Shown here: in pieces, positions 1 to 5,022 of the stretch
How the letters are laid out: the number at the start of each line of letters is the position of its first letter
Numbering within the stretch: position 1 is the first letter of the stretch
Assembly: GCA_902496595.1 (NCBI GenBank)
Contig: CABVBV010000142.1
Coordinates: forward strand, 1 to 5,386
Length of the DNA stretch: 5,386 nucleotides
Reading direction: 5' to 3'
From: an uncultured Eubacteriales bacterium
GTDB lineage: Bacteria > Bacillota > Clostridia > Oscillospirales > Oscillospiraceae
Made by a program: the position numbers and the translations under genes
Notes under the pieces: model-generated
The model's input: only the letters and a program-made list of their open reading frames with translations
What the model was told of the DNA's origin: nothing
Database searches by the model: none

Positions 1-19
1 GATTCCCTTCACCCGCTCC

Positions 20-57
20 ACGGCTGGCCGCGCTTTTGCACGGCCTGCCGTTATTTT
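20..57 (+). terminator. Possible intrinsic terminator of an upstream gene
   Basis: Bases 20-33 can pair with 38-51 across a TTTT loop. The outer stem is ACGGC/GCCGT, followed by one T-T mismatch, then GGCCG/CGGCC, one C-A mismatch and two closing pairs. The hairpin is followed by TATTTT, a short and imperfect U-tract. This fits a terminator for a gene ending left of the window, but that gene is not visible, so the assignment rests on structure alone. Confidence 0.4.
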
Positions 58-71
58 CGGCGTTTTCACGC

Positions 72-100
72 TTGAACTGAGCGGCGCGGAGTGTCATAAT
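72..100 (+). promoter_or_regulatory. Sigma-A type promoter for the MATE gene
   Basis: A -35 box TTGAAC (72-77, 4 of 6 consensus) and a -10 box CATAAT (95-100, 5 of 6) are separated by exactly 17 bases. An extended -10 element, TGT, lies at 92-94 directly before the -10 box. Transcription would start near 107, leaving a leader of only about 25 bases before the MATE start codon. Confidence 0.6.
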
Positions 101-130
101 AGCTGCGGAAAATATACAGAGAACCCGGTG

Positions 131-1531
131 ATGAAGTTGAACGGTCACAAAGTAAAGCCAGCCAGAGAGGATGTGTTCAGGAGCTTGCCGGTGCCTTCGG
201 CGCTGCGCATCATGATACTTCCGTCCGTCATCAGCCAGCTCATAGTGCTTATCTACAATATGGCAGACACATTCTATGTCGGCCAGACGCATAATCCGTA
301 CATGGTCGCCGCCACATCGCTCATATTGCCCGTTTTCAACATCAGCATCTGCATAGCGGGCCTTGCGGGCGTGGGCGGCGGCTCTCTGGTATCGAGACTG
401 TTGGGACAGGGCAGGGAAGACGAGGCCAGAAGGGTGGGCACGTTTTCCATCTATCTCGGCCTTGCCATTTCTGCGCTGTTCTCTCTGGTAATGGGCGTCT
501 TCATGCAGCCCATCCTGACGCTGCTCGGGGCAGGGGACAACACCTACGAGTACGCAAGACAGTATGCCCTGTGCGTGATAGTCGCCGGCGGTGTGCCAAC
601 TGTGCTCTCAAACGTGCTCTCGAATCTTCTCCGCAGCATAGGCCGCTCCACGGCGGCGGGGTTCGGGATAGTGCTGGGAGGCGTTCTGAATATCGCGCTC
701 GACCCGCTCTTCATGTTTGTGCTGATGCCGGACGGGAGGGAAGTCTTCGGCGCGGGCGTGGCCACTTGCCTTTCAAACTGCATTGCCTGCATATATTTCA
801 TCGGAGTGCTGATCATGAGCGGGAAGGGCGCGGTCGTAACCTTCGACCCGCGAGTGGGCCTCGCTGAGCGTTCCAGCATAGCAGCAGTTTTCGCAGTCGG
901 CGTGCCGTCAGCGGTGACGAGTTTCCTGTTCGATCTCGACTATGTGATTCTTGACAGGCTCATGACCACGTATAACGACCTCGCCCTCGCGGCGATAGGC
1001 ATTGTGCTGAAGGTGGAGCGTTTCCCGCTCAACGTCGGCGTGGGTATCTGCCAGGGCATGATGCCGCTGGTGGGCTATAATTACTCGGCAGGCAACCGCA
1101 AGCGTCTCAAGGACACGATACTCCTCTCACTGTGCATCGGCCTGGTTACGGCGGCTGTGAGCATATTGCTGTATGAGCTCTTTGCTCCGGAGCTGACCCG
1201 GCTGTTCCTGGATAACGACGACACCGTGCAGCTGGCTGCGGCATTCCTCCGGGCGCGAGTGCTGGCAACTCCGCTGATGTTCATGAGCTTTTTCACGGTG
1301 TACTTGTTCCAGGCGTTCGGAAAGGGGCGCATCTCCCTGCTCCTGGGCGTAGTTCGCTGGCTGGGATTCAATATCCCGATGCTGTATATCCTCAACCATG
1401 TAGTGGGTATGTACGGCCTGGTATGGTCGCAGGTCACTGCCGACAGCCTGAACGTCGTGTTCTCCGCCATTGTCTTCCTGAAGTTCCGTCCGCCCATCCT
1501 GAGACGGGAGAGGTTGCCGGAACCGCGATGA
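131..1531 (+). CDS. MATE family multidrug/toxin efflux transporter
   Basis: This is an integral membrane antiporter that would export drugs or metabolites using a Na+ or H+ gradient; its substrate cannot be read from sequence. The protein has about 466 residues, normal for the family, and about twelve hydrophobic segments in two similar halves (roughly residues 25-230 and 250-455). Family signatures include YNMADTFYVG (near 43-52), LNIALDPLFMF (near 187-197) and GICQGMMPLVGYNYSAGN (near 306-323), which place it nearer the DinF/MepA-like branches than NorM. A GTG at 128 immediately precedes the ATG at 131. I chose the ATG because the only purine-rich stretch, AGAGAA at 118-123, is better spaced from it; this ribosome site is weak. 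The gene has its own promoter and a downstream terminator. It uses four TCA serine codons, a codon absent from alaS. The basic, proline-rich C-terminal tail is probably cytoplasmic. Confidence 0.92.
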   Translation: MKLNGHKVKPAREDVFRSLPVPSALRIMILPSVISQLIVLIYNMADTFYVGQTHNPYMVAATSLILPVFNISICIAGLAGVGGGSLVSRLLGQGREDEARRVGTFSIYLGLAISALFSLVMGVFMQPILTLLGAGDNTYEYARQYALCVIVAGGVPTVLSNVLSNLLRSIGRSTAAGFGIVLGGVLNIALDPLFMFVLMPDGREVFGAGVATCLSNCIACIYFIGVLIMSGKGAVVTFDPRVGLAERSSIAAVFAVGVPSAVTSFLFDLDYVILDRLMTTYNDLALAAIGIVLKVERFPLNVGVGICQGMMPLVGYNYSAGNRKRLKDTILLSLCIGLVTAAVSILLYELFAPELTRLFLDNDDTVQLAAAFLRARVLATPLMFMSFFTVYLFQAFGKGRISLLLGVVRWLGFNIPMLYILNHVVGMYGLVWSQVTADSLNVVFSAIVFLKFRPPILRRERLPEPR

Positions 1532-1549
1532 GGCCGGGGCCGGGTCTTC

Positions 1550-1593
1550 CGCAGCAAAAGGCCGGAAATTCTGAAGGCAAACTGCGTTTTTTT
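1550..1593 (+). terminator. Intrinsic terminator after the MATE gene
   Basis: CGCAG (1550-1554) pairs with CTGCG (1582-1586), and an inner GCC (1561-1563) can pair with GGC (1576-1578). Seven T residues follow at 1587-1593. The hairpin is interrupted by internal loops and so is weaker than a textbook terminator. Its position 18 bases after the MATE stop and 10 bases before the alaS -35 box supports separate transcription of the two genes. Confidence 0.5.
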
Positions 1594-1602
1594 CGCCCGC
1601 GC

Positions 1603-1631
1603 TTGACAATTTTTCTCCGGGTGTTTATTAT
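1603..1631 (+). promoter_or_regulatory. Promoter of the alaS-HIT operon
   Basis: A perfect TTGACA -35 box (1603-1608) and a TATTAT -10 box (1626-1631, 5 of 6 consensus) are separated by 17 bases, the optimal spacing. The predicted start point is near 1638, giving an untranslated leader of about 30 bases. That is too short for a T-box riboswitch, so expression looks constitutive and strong. Confidence 0.8.
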
Positions 1632-1655
1632 GGTTGAATACGGATATTTGTCCTT

Positions 1656-1662
1656 GGGAGGT
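1656..1662 (+). promoter_or_regulatory. Ribosome binding site fixing the alaS start
   Basis: GGGAGGT lies five bases (counted from GGAGG) before the ATG at 1667. It decides the start. An in-frame TTG at 1634 would add 11 residues, but it has no ribosome site and falls at or before the predicted transcription start. Confidence 0.8.
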
Positions 1663-1666
1663 AAAT

Positions 1667-4321
1667 ATGAAGGCATTTGGTCTGAATGAACTCAGGGAGA
1701 TGTTTCTCTCGTTTTTTGAATCCAAGGGGCACCTGCGGCTGCCCAGCTTCTCGCTCATTCCGCAGAACGACCCCTCGCTGCTGCTCATAAACTCGGGCAT
1801 GGCGCCGATGAAGCCCTACTTCACCGGCGAGCAGGAGCCGCCGCGCCGCCGCGTCTGCACCTGCCAGAAGTGCGTCCGCACCGGAGATATAGAGAACATA
1901 GGCAAGACCGCTCGCCATGGCACCTACTTCGAGATGCTCGGCAACTTCTCCTTCGGCGACTACTTCAAGCACGAGGCCATCGCCTGGAGCTGGGAGTTCC
2001 TCACGAGCCCGGACTGGGTCGGCATCGACCCCGACAGGCTGTACCCCTCGGTGTACGAGGACGACGACGAGGCCTTCAACATCTGGCGCGACGAAATCGG
2101 CATCGCCCCCGAGCGTATCTTCCGCTTCGGCAAGGCCGACAACTTCTGGGAGCATGGCACCGGCGCCTGCGGCCCCTGCTCCGAGATATATTTTGACCGC
2201 GGCGAGAAATACGGCTGCGGCAAGCCCGACTGCACCGTCGGCTGCGACTGCGACAGGTATATCGAGGTCTGGAACAACGTCTTTTCCCAGTTCAACTCCG
2301 ACGGCCAGGGCCACTACACCGAGCTCGCGCAGAAGAACATCGACACCGGCATGGGCCTCGAGCGCCTCGCCTGCGTCTGCCAGGGCGTGGACAGCCTCTT
2401 CGACGTCGACACCGTCATGAACATCACGCACAGGGTCTCGGAGCTGACCGGCGCGCACTACGGCGAGAGCCACAGGAACGACGTGTCGCTCAGGGTCATC
2501 ACCGACCATATCAGGTCTGCCACTTTCATGATAGGCGACGGTGTGCTGCCCTCGAACGAGGGCCGCGGCTACGTGCTCAGAAGGCTGCTCAGAAGGGCAG
2601 CGAGGCACGGCAAGTTTCTCGGCGTGAACGAGCCGTTTCTGTATAAAGTCTGCGAGACCGTCATAAACGAGAACCGCACGGCCTATCCCGACCTCGTGGA
2701 CAAGCAGAGCTTCATAACCAAGGTCATACGCACCGAGGAGGAGAGCTTCGCCCGCACGATAGACGGCGGTATGCGCATCCTCGGCGAGCTCATGGACGAA
2801 CTCAAAGCGAAGGGCGAGACCGTGCTCGCGGGTGCGGACGCCTTCAAGCTCTACGACACCTACGGTTTCCCGCTCGACCTCACGGAAGACGTGCTGGGCG
2901 AGGCGGGCATGACCGCCGACACCGAGGGCTTCAACGCGCTCATGCAGGAACAGCGCGAGAGGGCCAGGGCCGCGAGGGGCGATATCAGCGGCTGGGCCGG
3001 CCTCGACCTGGGCCTCGACTCTACGCCAACGGTGTTCACGGGCTACGAGAAGCTCACGGACGAGGCAAAGGTGGAGGCGCTGGTCGTAGAGGGCGAGCTC
3101 TCCGGCGAGCTGCGCGAGGGCGTAGAGGGCTCCGTCGTGCTGGACAAGACCCCGTTCTATGCCGAGATGGGCGGCCAGGTGGCCGACCACGGCGCCATCG
3201 AAGCCGCGGGAGCGGTGTTTGAGGTGCGGGACGTGCAGAAGACCAAGGGCGGCAAGTACCTGCACAGCGGCGTCATGAAAAAGGGCGAGCTGAGGCTGGA
3301 TATGGCAGTCACGGCGAGCGTGGACGCCGACAGGAGGCGGGCCATCATGCGAGCCCACTCTGCGACGCACCTGCTCCACGCGGCGCTCAGACAGGTGCTG
3401 GGCGACCATGTGCATCAGGCCGGTTCGCTGGTCGAGCCCGACAAGCTGAGGTTCGACTTCACGCACTTCTCCGCCATGACCGGTGAGGAGCTGCTGGAGG
3501 TCGGCAGGATAGTGAACGGAGAGATACTCAAAGGCGACGTGATAAACGTCGCTGAGATGGGCATAGACGAGGCCAAGGCCCACGGAGCGCAGGCGCTCTT
3601 CGGTGAGAAGTACGGAGATATCGTTAGGGTCGTGACCATGGGCGGCTTCTCGAGCGAGCTCTGCGGCGGCACGCATATGGACAATACCGCCAAGGTCGGC
3701 CCGTTCAGGATAGAGGCGGAGTTCTCCGTCGCCTCGGGCGTGCGTCGCATCGAGGCCGTGACGGGCTTGGAGTTCTTCAGGGAGAACGAGGAGAACAACC
3801 GCAGGCTGATGGAGATGGCCAACGTGCTCAAGTCCTCTCCTTTCGAGGTCGTGGAGAAGGCCAAGAGCGCGATGAACGACCTCAAGGAGCTCAGGCGCAA
3901 GGTCGAGGCGCTGCAGGACAAGCTGCGCTCCGGCGAGCTGGACGGCTTCATCGCCTCGGCGAAGAAGGTCGGTGAGCTGCGCGTCATAACCGCGACAAGG
4001 CCGGGCTCCACGGCGGACGAGATGCGCCGCGTGGGCGATTTCCTGCGCGACAAGGCCCCGAACCTCGTGGCGGTGTTCGCCGCCGTCGAGGGCGAGGACA
4101 AGATAACCTTCTTCGCCGTCTGTGGCAAGAACGCAGTGGAAAAGGGCGTGAAGGCCGGCGATCTCATAAAGCAGGTGACGGCCATGACCGGCGGCAGGGG
4201 CGGCGGCAAGCCCGATTTCGCCATGGGCGGCGGCAAGGACGCGCTCATGCTGGATAACGCCCTTGCGATGGTGGACAACTTTGTGGCTATGAAGCTCGGA
4301 CTTTTGAAGGAGGAAAAGTAA
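1667..4321 (+). CDS. alaS: Alanyl-tRNA synthetase
   Basis: This cytoplasmic class II synthetase activates alanine with ATP, charges tRNA-Ala and clears mischarged Ser- or Gly-tRNA-Ala. The protein has 884 residues (E. coli 876). The catalytic core holds TARHGTYFEMLGNFSFGDYF (81-100, motif 2 region) and DTGMGLERL (226-234, motif 3 with Arg233), followed by NEGRGYVLRRLLRR (297-310). The tRNA-recognition region runs to about 460. The editing domain carries the metal-site residues His564 and His568 (HSATH) and Cys666 and His670 (CGGTH), the same numbers as in E. coli. A helical linker and the C-terminal DHHA1-type domain with GGRGGGKPDFAMGGG (842-856) complete the enzyme. A cysteine insert, C184-X4-C189-X3-C193-X-C195, lies just before the YIEVWN segment, and CTCQKC sits at 64-69. 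The gene avoids TTA, CTA and TCA codons entirely. It is full-length with all key residues present, so it should be functional. The HIT gene follows without a gap. Confidence 0.98.
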   Translation: MKAFGLNELREMFLSFFESKGHLRLPSFSLIPQNDPSLLLINSGMAPMKPYFTGEQEPPRRRVCTCQKCVRTGDIENIGKTARHGTYFEMLGNFSFGDYFKHEAIAWSWEFLTSPDWVGIDPDRLYPSVYEDDDEAFNIWRDEIGIAPERIFRFGKADNFWEHGTGACGPCSEIYFDRGEKYGCGKPDCTVGCDCDRYIEVWNNVFSQFNSDGQGHYTELAQKNIDTGMGLERLACVCQGVDSLFDVDTVMNITHRVSELTGAHYGESHRNDVSLRVITDHIRSATFMIGDGVLPSNEGRGYVLRRLLRRAARHGKFLGVNEPFLYKVCETVINENRTAYPDLVDKQSFITKVIRTEEESFARTIDGGMRILGELMDELKAKGETVLAGADAFKLYDTYGFPLDLTEDVLGEAGMTADTEGFNALMQEQRERARAARGDISGWAGLDLGLDSTPTVFTGYEKLTDEAKVEALVVEGELSGELREGVEGSVVLDKTPFYAEMGGQVADHGAIEAAGAVFEVRDVQKTKGGKYLHSGVMKKGELRLDMAVTASVDADRRRAIMRAHSATHLLHAALRQVLGDHVHQAGSLVEPDKLRFDFTHFSAMTGEELLEVGRIVNGEILKGDVINVAEMGIDEAKAHGAQALFGEKYGDIVRVVTMGGFSSELCGGTHMDNTAKVGPFRIEAEFSVASGVRRIEAVTGLEFFRENEENNRRLMEMANVLKSSPFEVVEKAKSAMNDLKELRRKVEALQDKLRSGELDGFIASAKKVGELRVITATRPGSTADEMRRVGDFLRDKAPNLVAVFAAVEGEDKITFFAVCGKNAVEKGVKAGDLIKQVTAMTGGRGGGKPDFAMGGGKDALMLDNALAMVDNFVAMKLGLLKEEK
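4307..4313 (+). promoter_or_regulatory. Ribosome binding site of the HIT gene inside alaS
   Basis: AAGGAGG lies within the last codons of alaS and ends eight bases before the ATG at 4322. Ribosomes finishing alaS at TAA (4319-4321) are therefore placed directly over the next start, which supports translational coupling. Confidence 0.75.
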
Positions 4322-4666
4322 ATGGACGGCTGCCTTTTCTGCATGATAGCGAAGGGGGACATCCCCTCGAACAAGGTCTACGAGGACGAGAGCGTGCTGG
4401 CCTTCCGGGATATAAACCCGCAGGCGCCGACGCACATCCTGGTCATCCCGAAAGAGCACGTCGCGGACTCCGCCGCGCAGATAACGTCGGAAAACTCCGC
4501 CGTCGTAGCCCACATCTTCGAGGTCATTGCGAAGATAGCGGCGCAGGAGGGACTGGACGCGGGCTTCCGCGTCATCACGAACTCCGGCAAGGCTGCGGGT
4601 CAGACCGTGCCGCACCTGCACTTCCATATCCTCGCAGGCGCGGATATGGCCGAAAAGCTGATCTAA
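4322..4666 (+). CDS. HIT family (Hint-like) nucleotide-binding protein
   Basis: This 114-residue cytoplasmic protein belongs to the histidine triad superfamily, Hint branch, whose members hydrolyse nucleoside phosphoramidates and, in characterised cases, aminoacyl-adenylates. The catalytic triad HLHFHIL is at 98-104 (His98, His100, His102), preceded by the usual GQTVP. The N-terminal CLFCMIAKGDIPSNKVYED and the QAPTHILVIPKEH stretch (34-46) are strongly typical of Hint. Cys4 and Cys7 (CxxC) with His46 could form part of the structural zinc site seen in some bacterial members. Its length is normal for the family and nothing is missing. The ATG directly abuts the alaS stop codon, so both should be made from one mRNA. 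Orthologues are often called hinT or hit, but I leave the symbol empty because the exact orthology is uncertain. The functional link to AlaRS, scavenging alanyl-AMP, is inference. Confidence 0.95.
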   Translation: MDGCLFCMIAKGDIPSNKVYEDESVLAFRDINPQAPTHILVIPKEHVADSAAQITSENSAVVAHIFEVIAKIAAQEGLDAGFRVITNSGKAAGQTVPHLHFHILAGADMAEKLI

Positions 4667-4670
4667 ACGC

Positions 4671-4705
4671 AGCATACCCCGGCTCAGCCAGAGCCGGGGT
4701 ATGCT
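4671..4705 (+). terminator. Perfect 15-bp stem-loop just after the HIT gene
   Basis: AGCATACCCCGGCTC (4671-4685) and its exact complement (4691-4705) enclose the 5-base loop AGCCA, four bases after the HIT stop codon. The stem is very stable, but the bases after it (TGCCTAAG) are not a U-tract. It may therefore be a 3' end stabiliser or a weak or factor-dependent terminator rather than a standard intrinsic one. Confidence 0.45.
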
Positions 4706-4735
4706 TGCCTAAGAAGGCTTTGCCTTCTTAGACAA
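4705..4735. repeat. Inverted repeat with TTT loop
   Basis: CTAAGAAGGC (4709-4718) is perfectly complementary to GCCTTCTTAG (4722-4731) around a TTT loop. The stem extends outward through one C-A mismatch to TTG (4705-4707) paired with CAA (4733-4735). It shares base 4705 with the preceding hairpin, so the fully extended forms compete slightly. No U-tract follows. Confidence 0.7.
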
Positions 4736-4746
4736 AGGGGACAGCG

Positions 4747-4788
4747 CTGCGCTCCGCGCCTCGCTACGCTGCGACACTGCGCTCCGCG
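4747..4788. repeat. 12-base direct repeat, two copies
   Basis: CTGCGCTCCGCG occurs at 4747-4758 and again at 4777-4788, 30 bases apart. Both copies are preceded by GACA, directly in the second and with GCG inserted in the first. The segment between them, CTCGCTACGCTGCGA, is itself rich in alternating GC and CG steps. Confidence 0.75.
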
Positions 4789-4794
4789 AGAAGT

Positions 4795-4827
4795 ATTTTC
4801 GGCGACGTACACGCCGCCGCCGAAAAT
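4795..4827. repeat. Inverted repeat, 10-bp stem
   Basis: ATTTTCGGCG (4795-4804) is the exact reverse complement of CGCCGAAAAT (4818-4827), with a 13-base loop. An alternative inner pairing of GGCG with CGCC at 4812-4815 is possible. Confidence 0.7.
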
Positions 4828-4839
4828 GATAGGATTTTA

Positions 4840-4861
4840 TTTCGCGGCTGCGGCCGCGAAA
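4840..4861. repeat. Inverted repeat, 9-bp stem with tetraloop
   Basis: TTTCGCGGC (4840-4848) pairs perfectly with GCCGCGAAA (4853-4861) around the four-base loop TGCG. No U-tract follows, so it is not a terminator by itself. Confidence 0.7.
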
Positions 4862-4887
4862 CTCTGCGAGGCTTTTTCGCCGGACAG

Positions 4888-4919
4888 CCCTCCGAAGCAT
4901 TGCTTCGGAGGGATTTTTT
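4888..4919 (+). terminator. Strong intrinsic terminator before the GntR gene
   Basis: CCCTCCGAAGC (4888-4898) pairs perfectly with GCTTCGGAGGG (4902-4912) around a three-base loop. It is followed by A and six T residues (4914-4919), with a further six T residues at 4922-4927. It would end transcripts arriving from alaS and the HIT gene and insulate the GntR promoter, which begins 20 bases further on. Confidence 0.88.
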
Positions 4920-4938
4920 GCTTTTTTAAGTTTTCCTA

Positions 4939-4968
4939 TTGACAGCAGAACTGTATTATGCCTATAAT
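4939..4968 (+). promoter_or_regulatory. Consensus promoter of the GntR operon
   Basis: Both hexamers match the consensus exactly: TTGACA (4939-4944) and TATAAT (4963-4968), with an 18-base spacer. Transcription should start near 4975. The -10 box lies inside the right half of the first palindromic operator, so a bound repressor would block RNA polymerase directly. Confidence 0.85.
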
Positions 4969-4973
4969 ACAGT
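4950..4973. promoter_or_regulatory. Operator 1: perfect 24-bp palindrome
   Basis: ACTGTATTAT (4950-4959) and ATAATACAGT (4964-4973) are exact reverse complements around a four-base centre, GCCT. The palindrome covers the spacer and -10 box of the promoter. Its size and symmetry suit a dimeric winged-helix repressor, most simply the GntR protein encoded just downstream. As I recall, the B. subtilis YtrA site is an AGTGTA/TACACT inverted repeat, of similar design. Confidence 0.75.
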
Positions 4974-4979
4974 CAAGGA

Positions 4980-5003
4980 ACTGTATTAGTCGAGTGACAC
5001 AGT
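4980..5003. promoter_or_regulatory. Operator 2: degenerate copy of the palindrome
   Basis: ACTGTATTAG (4980-4989) faces GTGACACAGT (4994-5003), with 7 of 10 arm positions complementary and the same ACTGT-N14-ACAGT frame as operator 1. The left arms of both sites share the 11-mer GAACTGTATTA (4948-4958 and 4978-4988). The site lies between the predicted transcription start and the ribosome site. Confidence 0.6.
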
Positions 5004-5008
5004 TTAAA

Positions 5009-5018
5009 AAGGAGGTGA
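5009..5018 (+). promoter_or_regulatory. Extended ribosome binding site of the GntR gene
   Basis: AAGGAGGTGA matches the 16S anti-Shine-Dalgarno sequence over ten bases and ends four bases before the GTG at 5023 (seven bases counted from GGAGG). It decides this non-ATG start. The GTG at 5015-5017 is followed by a stop after two codons (TGA at 5024-5026 is in another frame from the gene), so it is not a usable alternative for this protein. Confidence 0.8.
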
Positions 5019-5022
5019 GCGG

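Larger units (their letters stand above)
4705..4912. repeat. Intergenic cassette of stacked stem-loops
   Basis: This 208-base stretch contains four separate inverted repeats and a duplicated 12-mer, with no credible reading frame. In order it holds a hairpin at 4705-4735, GC-rich repeats at 4747-4788, a hairpin at 4795-4827, a hairpin at 4840-4861, and the terminator stem at 4888-4912. The density of structure suggests either a dispersed intergenic repeat of the REP or MITE kind, or a long structured 3' untranslated region. Which it is cannot be decided from a single copy. Confidence 0.5.

Noticed and set aside
1..130. The MATE reading frame stays open back to the window start, suggesting a longer protein or a fused upstream gene.
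   Set aside because: There is no start codon in that stretch, it contains a hairpin and a good promoter, and the family N-terminus matches the 128/131 start.
1634..1666. An in-frame TTG start that would lengthen AlaRS by 11 residues.
   Set aside because: It falls at or before the predicted transcription start and has no ribosome site. The ATG at 1667 has a strong one and gives the usual N-terminus.
1081..1800. A 239-codon minus-strand frame crossing the end of MATE and the start of alaS.
   Set aside because: It runs across two clear genes, the terminator and the alaS promoter, and has no recognisable domain.
1628..4675. A 1015-codon open frame on the minus strand opposite alaS and the HIT gene.
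   Set aside because: It is exactly in register with alaS codons and open only because TTA, CTA and TCA are not used there. The translation is low-complexity (rich in H, V, A, L, R, E) and resembles no family I know, while the + strand has every AlaRS catalytic residue.
4747..4788. Direct repeats at 30-base spacing as a possible CRISPR remnant.
   Set aside because: There are only two 12-base GC-rich copies with an 18-base gap, no further units and no cas genes.
4709..4900. A 63-codon minus-strand frame in the intergenic region, arginine- and serine-rich.
   Set aside because: It consists of the stem-loops and GC repeats read as protein, with no good ribosome site and composition typical of spurious frames.
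4948..4988. Direct repeats of GAACTGTATTA as a possible recombination or attachment site.
   Set aside because: They are left arms of two palindromes lying exactly on a promoter in front of a repressor gene, so operators explain them better.
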